DNA from: Phlebotomus papatasi
Taxonomy: Eukaryota; Arthropoda; Insecta; Diptera; Psychodidae
Direction: 5' to 3'
Assembly: GCF_024763615.1 (NCBI RefSeq)
Contig: NC_077223.1
Coordinates: 92,876,627 to 92,940,626 of the forward strand
Length of the DNA: 64,000 nt
The translations under genes and the position numbers were made by a program. The notes under the pieces were generated by a model that saw nothing but the letters and a program-made list of their open reading frames with translations, did not search any database and was not told the DNA's origin. This document shows, one piece after another, positions 10,513 through 21,635 of this stretch. Within the stretch, counting starts at the first letter, position 1; each line of letters opens with the position of its first letter.

Positions 10513-10935
10513 TTACAAGCATTGCAGACCTAAGGCTTAGTCGTAATCGTAAGGCTTAATTGCTGTAATTTTTCAAAAAGGAATATTTTTGAAAAAGTTT
10601 TTACTTGGGTTAACAGCAATCGGCTTTATATATCTTGAAATTTATTGTAATTGCTTATTCTTCGTTTAGAAAATTCGAACTTTCGGAACTGGGCTAAACC
10701 TCTTTTAAAGACGGGTAAAGTCATAGTTTGGGCTGATCCTTAACTGTCGAATTTTATGAGCTATTCTGGAGAACTACGAGCCTAAATTTTTTTCTAGCTT
10801 TAGAAGGGTCTTTTGAAACTTTGAAAAAAAAGCAATGTAGAGATGTTTACTCCTCTGTCTGTTTTCAAATGTATAATACAAATTTGAAATTTCGGATAAC
10901 GCGGAATATCAGATAATTTGATTAAAAAAATTATT

Positions 10936-11151
10936 AGGGGAAACTGGGGCACCACCAAACACGGAGTAGCATCAAACACTAATTTTTATTTCTAAACTAC
11001 TTGGATTATCTCGACCATTTCTTCAGTGGACAAGCATCCCTATAATGCCTAAAAATTTCTATTAGTCTTGTCCTCTGATGTCGAATATCCTATTAAAAAA
11101 ATTGCAGTGTTTGGTGCTACCCTGTGTTTGGTGGTGCCCCAGTTTCCCCTA
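10936..11151. mobile_element. MITE, TIR TAGGGGAAACTGGGGCACCA (copy 1)
   Basis: A 216-bp palindromic element. The left end AGGGGAAACTGGGGCACCAC is complementary to the right end, and the arms pair further through CCAAACAC. The loop holds CTTCAGTGGACAAGCATCC and a TAGGTCTTGTCCTCTGA-type block also seen in other copies. Non-coding. Confidence 0.85.
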
Positions 11152-12279
11152 AGATAGGCCGGGGAGGTTTGGGACCGTTTTCCATGTTTTCACTTTGAGG
11201 CATTATTTCAAAAAGCCGAAAAACTGTTTTAGAATTTTATATGGCCACAGTTATTGACTTTAATAAAAGGTTTTGATTGAGCTCAGAAAATAAATGGGCT
11301 TTCTTAGAAAAGCAAAATGTTTAGTCTCCGGAGCACCGTGTGATAAGAATGGGGATGTTAAGACATGGTTTTCTCTGAGATAATAATTCCATATTTCTGG
11401 CGATAAACTTTAGCCCTGGGTCAAGTACTTCTTCGGGAACAATTTCATCTGTGGTTTACACTCCAAATCCCATCAGTCTTGTTCCAAGAGACGTTTTCCA
11501 ACACCATCCGGAAAACTTTGTGGTCTTCCTGATGCTTTCCAGTCTCCATACCGCTGTCTTTTAAGTTGGCTTTACAGACATTTCTGATAAAACACTTCTC
11601 TCATTTTTCCATATTTGTCACATATTTGGACACCAAAAAACCACGATAAATTATTAACTTTGCCTAAGAATTTATTTTTGTTCTTTTTTAGCAATAAAAT
11701 GTTATTATGCATCTCAAATAACACCCCTCCAATGGTCCAAACTGTCCCATGTAGTCTTGGTATATAAAACATTTAATTAAAAATGTAGCATAATATCTAC
11801 TAAATTTATGGAAATATTTTCCCAAATCTTACTATGTACTTGTATTTACTACTGAATACCAAGTGAAAAACTGAGACACCAAAAAACATTCTCATTTGAT
11901 CAATTAAAAGAATGGTTTGTACATAGTAAGAAGATCGTAAAACTTCGTACTTTTTCACAAACTTTGTTCGTAACATCATCACTGAGCAATTTTAACATTT
12001 TAATTTGCTGAATTCAAATTAATTTGAGCAACCACATTTATGCTATTTTAACATAATTAAACGTGTTTTAATGGATCAAGTATTAGTTTTTATCAATAAA
12101 TAAGTGAAGATCTATCAATTTAATTGGTTTTTAATGCAAAATAACGCACAGGAATAATTCGTTTGAAACTTAAATTGAATTTACAAATTGAAAAAGTCCT
12201 AATGTGATAGCACGGTAAGAGAGCCCATTTCCAATCAATCCTTTCAACCTAAAAATCCGACCGGTAGTTTATTACACTT
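11152..12279. other. AT-rich non-coding sequence
   Basis: No gene is recognised. Short G/C-rich fragments at the two ends (GGAGGTTTGGGACCG near 11165; a loosely inverse CCTCCAATGGTCC near 11725) hint at an old eroded element, but I cannot delimit it. Confidence 0.4.
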
Positions 12280-12385
12280 GGGGCAGACCTAGGAAAATAT
12301 GGTCGAATCAAATTCAGGATCTTGTATAGGAACGCCTTGGATGTGACCGCGAACACTTTAAGCGATTGAAAAAGCTGATAATGAC
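12280..12385 (+). pseudogene. RTE-type retroposon 3' remnant
   Basis: The plus strand reads GRPRKIWSNQIQDLV, a stop, then ERLGCDREHF. This matches the C-terminal tail of the RTE-like element seen at 32128-32361 and 58806-58984 (TRWLNKIQDLAWERLGIEPEHL). It is short, carries a stop and lacks a clear tail, so it is a dead fragment. Confidence 0.65.
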
Positions 12386-14324
12386 TGAAAAATTTTACTA
12401 GATTTTTAAAGTTCGAATATTCTAATTCGTTTAGTCGGAACTCCGCGTAGTTTGGAAGTGCAAATTTTATACGAAAAGTCAAGCAATGATATAAATAGCC
12501 AGTGGGATTTCACAGTGTCCCCATAGGTACACCCTGGTATTGTTAATATGACCTCTGTTATTTGTTCATACTTGTCTAAATTCCCCTGTAAAAAGTATTC
12601 TGTATGTATCGCACTTGTATATGTCATTTTTAGTAATAACAAATTATTAATATACCAAATATACTAAGAGAGTATCATATCAAAACGTTTATAGAATAGT
12701 AATTTTATTTTTGCTTTAAAGTTTATTGTGGTTTGTACCACAGGATTATTAGCGTGATTTTGATAAACTACATATGAAGTACAGAAGGGCACACATATTC
12801 TATATTGAATATGATTTTGTGCGTTTCTGCGTCCGAATTCAAAATTTGATGAAAAATTGGGTGCAATTACTGATTCATTACGGATTTATTACCGGTCATA
12901 TCTGTTGTAGATATTTTAGGAATTTCGAAAGCTTTCTAATGTACCAAATCTTGGCCAATTTTTTTTTTATTTCTGAAACTTTAATAGTGAAGCTGCCAAT
13001 AGTAATACTAGAGTTGACTTACTTAACTTGCTAATAATTTCGAAAAAAATAAATACACAATAAGATTTATAGAGTTAGTGTTTTAATTAAAATGCATTTA
13101 TTTGCATTTAAAAATAATGATATGTGTTTCGGTATACACAGCCGAGCCATACATGAGATATATAGCTATTATTTATCTTTTCAGAAAGGAAAATATACAA
13201 TATAACGTATATAAGTGGGTTTTTGGTTGAAGCTCTGAATGCATGATTTTTATTATTCTCGAATCATTTTTAACATTGCAAACGTGCTTGACAAAATATC
13301 ACAATTCCCTCGCGCTTTCGTTTCAAAAGATGCGCATATATCTTTCAAGTTGGAATGTAAAATCCTTTCTGTGATGCTTTCTACAATGTCTGAAGATATA
13401 TTGTATTATAGCTTATTGCGAAAGTGGAATACAAAAGTTCTTTTTAGCATTGAACCAGCCAATATTGCAATTGGGACTATGTGGGTTTTGTGAATCTATC
13501 AAATGGAAAAAGTTTCTGATATTGATGTCAATGGAAAGGTGCAAGAAAAATATTCAGAATGACCTTCTGAAATATAACTCTGCGAAGATCAATGTCCGTG
13601 GTACTTGGTGATAATAATGGATACCGAAAACCTCTAAATGTTCTCCTCAGATGTACAGAAAGGGATCAACAATGGGACGTAGTAAGAAACGTGAACAGGA
13701 TTTGGATGAGCCAATTTTTTTCATTTTGCATTTATTTATTCTCATATGCGTGAACCTTGTAAAAATACTTACATATCGAAAGGAAGAAATTTGATACAGT
13801 GCTACGTGAAGAGTGCCTTAATAGACAAGAAGGAAGCATGCAGTTAAAGAAATTATAGCGAAATTCAATATTCGCTGTATTGTATGATATTTCACCTCTT
13901 TGTCTCCTTTATTGAGCCTTCAGAATATATTAAATTTTTGACGTATCAACATGAGAAATTAGATATTCTCTTACATCCTGCATTACCTATCTCAAAATTT
14001 TTAATAAACATTTTGCATTTTATTTTTATTATGTTTTTTTTTGTAGACAAGAAACGATACGTATCGCAATTATGATGTTTAATTATGCAACCTCGGGAAA
14101 TACGTGAATACTCATTTTTTTCTTTTTTCAAGTCTTTTTCTCTTTGAGTTTGAACAACAAAGAAGTGGTTCTTTCAAGAGAAGTAGAAAGTTTCAAATTA
14201 ATAGACAAATCAATATAGTAAACCTCATAGAATGATGACAATGCCAAACGATTGCCAGAAGTTCAGATGTAGTTTTTCGGAGCTCCTTAAAATAGACCTA
14301 TAATTCAACTAAGAAGTAAATCGC
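12386..14324. other. AT-rich non-coding sequence
   Basis: No gene or clear repeat is recognised. The open frames of 60-86 codons have no motif. Part of this DNA may belong to the decayed mariner element whose coding remnant lies just downstream. Confidence 0.45.
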
Positions 14325-14490
14325 CTACCGGTAAAACATGTCTCTGAATTCTTTCAAGTTTGGAAATAGATAGAAGTCACTGAGGACCAGGTGTGGTGAA
14401 TAGGCTGACTGAAGGACAAGTCCAAGCCCGATTTCAAGCAATTTGGCTTGAGTAAAACGAATTTGCTTTTTGATGAACTGTTAGAAAATA
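14325..14490 (-). pseudogene. Mariner-like transposase remnant
   Basis: The minus strand encodes KLLEIGLGLVLQSAYSPH followed by LVLSDFYLFPNLKEF. This is the conserved C-terminal region of mariner transposases, where the family pattern is YSPDLAPSDYHLFPNLK. The third catalytic acid of the usual PDLAPSD motif survives in LSDF, while the first D is H here. A stop follows soon after, and upstream sequence is out of frame. I see no intact terminal repeats, so this is an old inactive copy. Confidence 0.75.
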
Positions 14491-14699
14491 TGTTGACCAT
14501 CGTGCACAGAGCCTCTAGCGTACTGACTTTTTCCTAAGAACCCTGATCATTAATTGTAAATTAGAGCTTTTGTGAATAGACGCAATAAAAGTTCTAGAAC
14601 CAATTCTAGGTGGTTCAATGGTGTCATGCTTAAGTTCGGTAAAAAGATCTTGGAATTTCTGATAAGAGAGAATTGGTTGCAATCGGTAAACCGGCAATA

Positions 14700-15744
14700 A
14701 AACGATTAAAAACGATAAGCAATGTTTGTCTAAAAATAAATTATTACTCCTAAACCTATATTTGACGATTTATTTTAGTTATTTATAAATTAAATTCTTA
14801 TGGTTTTGAACCGGTTGATGGTAAATTATGCGAAAGTACTTTGTTAAAAATGTTATATGCATAATTTGTTCATAAAGTATAACTTCACCCTATAATAAGT
14901 CTTCATAAGGGATTGATGTTAAAGAAAATTTCCGAAGTGTCTCTGTGTTCAAATGTTTCATATTTTCTTCATTATCTGTTCAGTTGTGAGTCACTTCCCT
15001 ACGTGGAGCACGTGAATGGCAAATTTTGCAAATTATTAAAGTTTCGTTATCACGTGAAATGCGATTACACTTACTGTTATAGTTCAACTGAAATATATTT
15101 GCATTTAATTGTGAGAATTTGACTTTCACAGACACTCCTGCAACTATACTCAGTGCTCCGGTTTCCTGTCCTCATCACCTCCCCAATGGAGATATATGAG
15201 GAGGAAACATCTGAGGATACAGTGTTGAAAACTTAGTGCTTTCAACGTATCCAAGTTGTAGGAAAATAAACTAATAGAATATTCGCACATTCTAGTTCCG
15301 CACAAGCGTTGAAGCACAAGAAGGTTATGGCTTGAGTGTCGAGTCATTTCATCCGAATAACACATTTTAATATGCATTATGCAGCAGCTTATAATGCGAA
15401 TATGTATAGATCTTGAATTCCCTATATAAGATGTAATTCAATTATTATAGTAATAAGAAAATCTGTACTCTCAGAAACTTGAGTAATGGCATTTTTTGCT
15501 CATTATTTTTCTAAAACTAACCTTTTTTTTTTTTTAAAGAAATCGTTTTGTTAACATTACTTTTCTAGACAGACCCATATAGGAGGGCTGAGTAGTATAA
15601 AATACTTGTTCTACAGTTTGATTTTTAGCACTAAAATATTTCAGTACGTTTTTTTGGATTTCGTTGGGTGGACAAAAAACGAATTTTCAATGGAAAGTTT
15701 TGACTGTTCGAACTTCTCAGAGAGAGCTTTTGTTTATCTGTTTT
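14700..15744. other. AT-rich non-coding sequence
   Basis: No gene is recognised. Around 14770-14880 there is a faint copy of the dispersed repeat containing GAACCGGTTGATGGTAAAT. Overlapping small frames on both strands near 15606-15959 come from the repeat that follows. Confidence 0.45.
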
Positions 15745-15885
15745 GTTTTAATCTGTTTGTCCATCTGTCCGTCCGTGCCCGTCCAGACGTTACCACGCCT
15801 AGACTTGAGAGCTTCCCCTCTAAAACCATGTTTTTTGGGATTGCTAAAAAACGTGTAATGCGATATTTTTCGATATGTTTTAGAA
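15745..15885 (+). repeat. Dispersed GTTTGTCCGTCC repeat fragment
   Basis: It contains CTGTTTGTCCATCTGTCCGT and the ACCATGTTTTTTGGGATTGC block. Both recur near 27720, 31650 and 58390 on the same strand and at 455-1297, 19975 and 47815 on the other. It is non-coding as far as I can see. The 117-codon frame crossing it is repeat-derived. Confidence 0.55.
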
Positions 15886-15889
15886 ATTA

Positions 15890-16871
15890 CACAGACTTTG
15901 TCCAGTCTGCTCATAAGCATCGATGTTCCAAGTTTGAAGTGCGATATTTTCAATACTAATTGACTTTTTTTGTTACTCTCTTTTCAGAAGGGTTGTTTAG
16001 AAACTTGGCAAGGGTTTATTGTCTTTTTGTTTTTACTAAAATTAGTTTTAACACGTTTAAAAATGAACTGATATGTAGAGGTGAATTTGACTCTTATTTT
16101 GGACAACTTGGTTGTTAATTTGGACAACTTGGCTGTAAATTTCGACAGCTAATCCGCCTCAACAGGATGCCCATTGTTCTTCATTTCATAAACCAATCTT
16201 ACTAAGTCCTCTTCCGGTTCATATAAGGGAAACGTAGAATATCACAAGAAGCCCGGAAACTTTCTATATCATTCATTAAAGTGAGTTGACTTCGGCATTC
16301 CGGGACCATTTTAAGGCTTTTCTGGGCTCTTTTCAAACTAGTCATCACAAAAGCTAAAACTTCACGAAATTTCGTGAGAAAAACACCTGTCCAAAATAAG
16401 GAGTATCATCTCACTGGTAAATATCTTTAAAAATTTCCCATTTTTCACACGAAAAATCTAATTCACAAGGCAAATCTCAATTCAGGTCAAATGTACAAAT
16501 CATCAGTAACGTGAATCAACACAATATTCAATGAATATTCAATAATATCACTCAAAAAAAGCGAAGAAACATTGTTAGTACTTCATCAAAGCTAAATAAG
16601 ACTGAAGTAAACACGAAGTTCTGTTATATTTCTCGTAAGCAGTTGCTCACAATAAATTTTCAACAAAGCAATTTTAACTAAAATCATATTCAAAATTTAA
16701 CGTATTTAGTTTTAAAATCTTCCAAAAAGAACAAATATTAAGATAGAATTCATTATTCATCAAATATTGGAATAAAAATCCATCATTTTAATCAATTTAT
16801 TTTTAGTGTCCAATGTTATCCTCAAAGTGTCCAAAATAAGAAACTGGACAAAATTATGAGCATTTGCCCTA
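15890..16871 (+). mobile_element. ~1-kb non-coding element (copy A)
   Basis: It matches 42490-43728 over most of its length (shared blocks include AGAAGGGTTGTTTAGAAACT and GAGTTGACTTCGG) and ends in AAATTATGAGCATTTGCCCTA. The outer left end is not clean in this copy. In copy B the ends are inverted (AGGGTAAAGGCTCATAATTT against the complement of AGGGGAAAGGCTCATAATTT). No transposase frame is present, so it is a non-autonomous element. Confidence 0.65.
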
Positions 16872-16879
16872 TAGGAAAA

Positions 16880-17235
16880 TATCGTTGAATCATACCAAAC
16901 AACAGTTTTTCAAGGTCAATGGTTAAAAGGCTCTAGAGTCCGCATTTATCAATCGAATGGTGTGGTATTTGGTCTTGGAATTCCTGACAAGCCTGAACCG
17001 ATTCTAATCGGTTATGAACGGGTAACGAACCAGTTCATAATCGATAACTAATTTTTATCCGAAATTCAATTGTTACTCCAAACGTGTATTTTCGAAAATC
17101 TTTTGAGTGATTTATGAATCAGTTCAAATCGATTCGGAACCGGTAAACGGTAAATAGTGCCAAAGTACTTTTAAGGTATAGAATATAAGTTACAAGTCCG
17201 AGCACTTTGCAAAGCCTGGGACACTTTGCCACCCC
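16880..17235 (+). repeat. Dispersed repeat with CGGTTATGAACGGGTAACGA
   Basis: The block runs from GAATCATACCAAACAACAG through GGAATTCCTGACAAGCCTGA and the GGTTATGAAC segments to GGGACACTTTGCCACCCC. Diverged versions lie at 29640-29785, 32815-33085 and 58620-58800. It appears to be the second half of the same long repeat whose first half has the GTTTGTCCGT motif. No coding content is recognised. Confidence 0.5.
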
Positions 17236-18724
17236 TTCTTAAACTTTTTAGAAAAAATGTTGCAAATTTCATAACGACGAAACCGAAATTTAAATAACAA
17301 ACTCATCTAAGAATTAATTAATTTCAAAGCTAGTGACGTGTACCTTCCTAACCTTTGACAGAAAATTTTAAAGTAAAATTAGAATAGGATTACATAGTAG
17401 ATGGAACGTGTATAACCTTTGACTCAGAATAAGATCTCTCAATTTTGTCTTTTTAATATTTAAATTAAATCTTTGAACCTTTTTTAATCTCAGAATTGAA
17501 AGCAATATATCAAAAACCAAAGAATTTTTTCATTTTCCTTTTTACGATTGGTTGGAAATTGTACTACTGATATTTCAAAGTCATATGAGACAGAATTTTT
17601 ATGCATTTCCAAAACTTTTCTAATAAACGATGTCTTATATTCGACAATTGCATACCACAGGTTGGTAATTTGAATTGTCAATTTCTCGTTCAAAAAATAT
17701 ACTTTCACTAATTTTGTTTGGCAAATTACTAAAAGTTTATTAGGAGCGTTCTTGCTGTTTCTTGTCACAAGTTGAATAATCCGTGCGCAATTGGTAAAAA
17801 AGCATTATATAAAAGTCCTGTTTATGCTAATATGGTAGGGGTTATACAATTTTGACCGCTTGATCTTTACGTAGCGGGCTATATTATTTTTCTTCTATAA
17901 ATTCAAAAGTATAAAATTCAAAATGTTGAAACAACGAAAACTGTTGGCACATTGAAATAATTCACAGTTAAGACGGTTAAGACCTACCACAAAGTTTTAT
18001 AAATAGGCACAATCTCAGCATTTTGGCCATTTTAAATATGAAAAGTAATGAAAAATACTTTAAAATCTTACTTCATATAGTACTTTTGCATAATTTTCTC
18101 TTCATATACACCTTGACTACTCTCAATATCCCTCGAGGACAATTTCAACTTTTTTTTCCCTTTCTTTGGTGTTCTTTTGTACAAAGTGAATACATTAAGA
18201 GGCACTTTGGATCCTTGAAGAAAGTTTTATATGCACTAGTGTATCTATCTGTCAGTTTTAAAATATTCTTTAATGTATTTCTGTGCATTTCATCAAGCTG
18301 TTTTTTTTGTATATAGTCAGAGATATATGCACATATATAACATTCAGAGCAGGCACAAGCAAAAGGCACTATAAGTTTTGCCGTTTCTACACAAAACGTG
18401 ATACGGACTATGTAGTTTCTCGTACTCCTAAGGGTAAGGGTAGGAAACTTAGAAAAGATAAATGTACACCATTTACCATGTGATATGTAATGTGCGAATA
18501 CTTAATGAAAGTTTCCTTATGTAAACGATATTTCTTATTTTACCGCAAAAATGTCTACTTTTTGGAGTGTTGACATTATTTTAAGATTTTAATTTTTCAG
18601 TCAGAATATGAAGTGACACACTCATCATCCTTTATTTGTTTTTCATCCTTGTTTCTCCGTTTCACTAATTTCCAGCTTTCACTCCTAATTAAATATCATT
18701 GAATATTTTTGGAATGCGAACATT
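17236..18724. other. AT-rich non-coding sequence
   Basis: No gene, RNA or clear inverted repeat. The 92- and 97-codon frames (17490-17768 -, 18023-18316 +) have no motif; their hydrophobic look follows from the AT-rich composition. Confidence 0.45.
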
Positions 18725-18939
18725 AGGGGAAACTGGGGCACCACCAAACACGGGGTACCACCAAACACTGCGATTTTTTAATCGGATATTCGACTTCATA
18801 GGATAAGACCTATAGGAATTTATAGGCACTATATGGATGCTTGTCCACTGAAGGAATGGTTGAGATAGTCCAGGTAGTTTAGAAATAAAAATTAGTGTTT
18901 GGTGGTACCCCGTGTTTGGTGGTGCCCCAGTTTCCCCTA
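18725..18939. mobile_element. MITE, TIR TAGGGGAAACTGGGGCACCA (copy 2)
   Basis: A 215-bp palindrome with near-perfect arms of ~45 bp (AGGGGAAACTGGGGCACCAC, then CAAACACGGGGTACCACC). The loop has GGATAAGACCTATAGGAATT and CTTGTCCACTGAAG. It closely matches copy 3 at 19718-19929. The intervening 18940-19717 shows no gene. Confidence 0.85.
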
Positions 18940-19717
18940 TACACTTTGTACTTAAAATTCTATATAGAGACCTTCAATTGCTTTAATATCGCTCAAACTA
19001 ATTTAATTAAAAATTTTGTTACACAATCTGTTCAAAATACAAGAACAAAATCAAATTTGCAAAACACCTAATTAAAGACGTTAGATAAATAATTGAGATA
19101 AAATGCAATTTCCCAATATTTTAATTGCATTTGACAAAATACACTGAATTTCTATGTGAATAAAGATGAAAAGCTGTAAGGAATTTTCTTGGGTATAGTT
19201 GTAAAGTGAAATGAGAGAGAGAAAATTTTTGTTCATCTTAAGCTTTTGATTTTACAAGACACGATAAGGTAATTTCTTTGCAATTTCGCGCATCAAAGAA
19301 ATTCCTTTCATATGTCAGATTCCGTGATGTTTCTTTGCAATCCTTTCGAGTGTCATGTTTGAGTGAAAGATAGCATGGCAAAGTGACACTGTCTGGAATT
19401 TGCCACAGAACGTACACCTCTCATAAGAAGTCTGACTCAAATGAATACTTCCCAAAGTCTGTATACACTTTTTTTGCACAAAGAAAAAAAACTTAAATAA
19501 AGTGAGCAAAAGAAATTCTAGTCGTACGTCTTAATAGTGATTCCTTAAAATAAATAAAGGTTGTGTTGCTTCTTCGAAAAATAACTTTGTAATACGATTA
19601 TTTGCACTTCGCTCATTCTTCCTGAGGGCACTTCTAGAACAAAGTATCAGTCGTGCTTCTAATTATACAAAATCTTCAACCCGGAATCTTAGAAACAATA
19701 ATTTACTTGAATAAAAT

Positions 19718-19929
19718 AGGGGAAACTGGGGCACCACCAAACACGGGGTACCACCAAACACTGCAATTTTTTAATCGGATATTCGACTTCAGAGGATAAG
19801 ACCTATAGGAATTTATAGGCACTATAGTGATGCTTGTCCACTGAAGAAATGGTCGAGGTAATCCAAGTAGTTTAGAAATAAAAAAAAATTGGTGGCACCC
19901 CGTGTTTGGTGGTGCCCCAGTTTCCCCTA
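19718..19929. mobile_element. MITE, TIR TAGGGGAAACTGGGGCACCA (copy 3)
   Basis: A 212-bp palindrome with the same arms and loop as copy 2, under 800 bp away and in the same arrangement. The 85-codon minus frame at 19703-19960 is simply a translation of the palindrome. Confidence 0.85.
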
Positions 19930-19974
19930 CACATGGAATTAAAAAAAAAATGAGGGGCATGTTAACGATTCTTG

Positions 19975-20230
19975 GGTCGACTTATAGGACGTCCTCCGAA
20001 GGTCCCAAGTCGCTATCTCTTACCGTTTGGTCTCTAGAGCTGGCGACATCCGGATGGACAGACGGACAAACAGTGTGACGACATTTCTCAGAAATCGTCT
20101 GAAACGTGAATATTTATTGACAAAAGTGGTCTCCGGGAGATGGAAGGTGGAAATTATGGGGGGAGGGGGGGGGTGAAAAAATCGAGGGATTATATACTGC
20201 TCTCTCCGTGGAGTTCGATCAGTAAAAAGC
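19975..20230 (-). repeat. Dispersed GTTTGTCCGTCC repeat fragment
   Basis: The plus strand reads CTGGCGACATCCGGATGGAC and GACAGACGGACAAACAGTGT, the reverse of the GTTTGTCCGT motif. Then come CATTTCTCAGAAATCGTCTG and CTCTCCGTGGAGTTCGA. A matching minus-oriented copy lies at 47815-47960. A G-rich run lies at 20155-20175. Confidence 0.55.
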
Positions 20231-20445
20231 AATTAAATTCAGTTTGAAAATTTATGTTTTCGCAGAAATATTTGAGTATTGAAATTATGTGGAGAAAAAA
20301 ATAGGTATGAGTAAAATTTTAAATATCAAAAGCTTTATGGGATACATAACTCAGCGTTTAAATTCCTATTCAATGCTATTTTATTGCTTGTATTCAACGA
20401 GAGAGGTATATTGTAAATACTATTGTACATATTGAACACTACATA

Positions 20446-20480
20446 CAGTGTTGGCCAAAAGTTTCTTGACAAATGAAGAT
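20446..20480. repeat. Single Tc1-like terminal repeat
   Basis: TA is followed by CAGTGTTGGCCAAAAGTTTC, which has the form of a Tc1/mariner terminus. A related segment (CGGCCAAAAGTTTGTTGACA) occurs at 23022-23042 in the same orientation, so no matched pair is evident. Treated as a leftover end. Confidence 0.4.
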
Positions 20481-20564
20481 TCGAGAAACTGAAACAATGG
20501 TTTTAGGTGGATGACGAAACGAATTTATTTGTTTAGTTAGAAACTCAAAGAATTCATAGTATTT

Positions 20565-20797
20565 TAGGATGAAAGGAACACCTATTGACACTTTAAAAAC
20601 TCGTCAGGACTTATTGACACCCTACTCTGTACCATTTGAAATACCAAAATCGAAAATTTATCCTTATCGAAAAACGCAGATTAATGAAAAAAAAAGTTAT
20701 ATAACTTAGATTTTATTGGATGCATTAAATAAATTTCAATATTTTGACAAAAGTGGCAATAGGGATTCCCTGTCGAAGAGGTGTTCCTTCGACCCTA
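20565..20797. mobile_element. MITE, GGAACACCTATTGACAC family (copy 1)
   Basis: The left end TAGGATGAAAGGAACACCTA opposes the right end GGTGTTCCTTCGACCCTA. Subterminal CTATTGACACTTT recurs in inverted form as AAAAGTGGCAATAG. Length ~233 bp, non-coding. Further copies are at 33212-33414 and 57777-58009, with a half copy near 57088. Confidence 0.75.
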
Positions 20798-20867
20798 CTT
20801 TACTTTAAATGCAAAAATTAGTGAAAAAGAAATGAAAATTTAATTAAATCAATTAGGGATAATCCAA

Positions 20868-21430
20868 AATTTAATTAAAACAAAACTCTCAAAGGTGAGG
20901 AAAAGGATTGATAGCGTACATAGGCAGTCTGGTGTTGAGACGTAAAAGTCCTCCGAGATTCCTCACAGGCTCCATCCGCGATGAACTCTTTTCGTGTCCG
21001 GGTGTTAGATATCAATTTCCTTTTCTTTTCGACCGGAAAAGAACACTTGGAGTTAGTGTCCACCAAGATCTACGGCAAACTCTTTCGATGAGTCCCTCAA
21101 CAACTCCTCCCAAGAGGCTGAAGACCTCCCATGAGAGGGACGAAACATGACCGATGGGGCCCATAGAGTGAATTTCCTTCCGGGAATACCGTAGTCATCC
21201 AGTAAGGCTGATCAGGTGTCCTGGGTGGCCATTATCTCAAATGCAGATCTCGCCTCCTTCTGATCTTGGCTGGATAACGCTGTTCTCATGCAAAATTGCC
21301 CTTTTCTTCCGGGACTCTCCCCCAAATAGAAAAGAATTAATTACCTCCACTCTTCTCTCACACACTCCGTACTTGTTGGAGGACAAATCCAGACTGATCC
21401 GATTGCGAAATATTGGGATGGGTTAAAGAT
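20868..21430. other. GC-richer unique island
   Basis: About 560 bp of clearly higher G+C than the surrounding sequence. Several short frames on both strands have no recognised domain (e.g. + 20908-21150, + 21241-21426). Internal short inverted pieces are present (CCTCCCATGAGAGGG), but no terminal repeats. It could be a decayed coding remnant or a regulatory island in the intron. Confidence 0.35.
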
Positions 21431-21635
21431 GGAAACGACACAGACAAATTACGAATTACTAAAATGTTTATATTTTAAATTAAAATTGACCGTTATAAAA
21501 CCAGATGGGAAAAAATAATTTTAAAAAAACCTCTTTCATTTTTTTTTCTATTTGTAAATGAGTTGCTTATAATCCTTATATCTTATTTATGTATTAAAAT
21601 AAAATAATAAATCATTTTATTTCACATAAAAAGTA

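Noticed and set aside
19703..19960. 85-aa minus-strand open frame
   Set aside because: It is a translation of the palindromic MITE 19718-19929, so not a gene.
21117..21150. Second hammerhead-like string (CTGAAGA ... GGGACGAAAC)
   Set aside because: The helix II pairing is again offset and no stem III with the needed U is found. Probably chance in a GC-rich patch.
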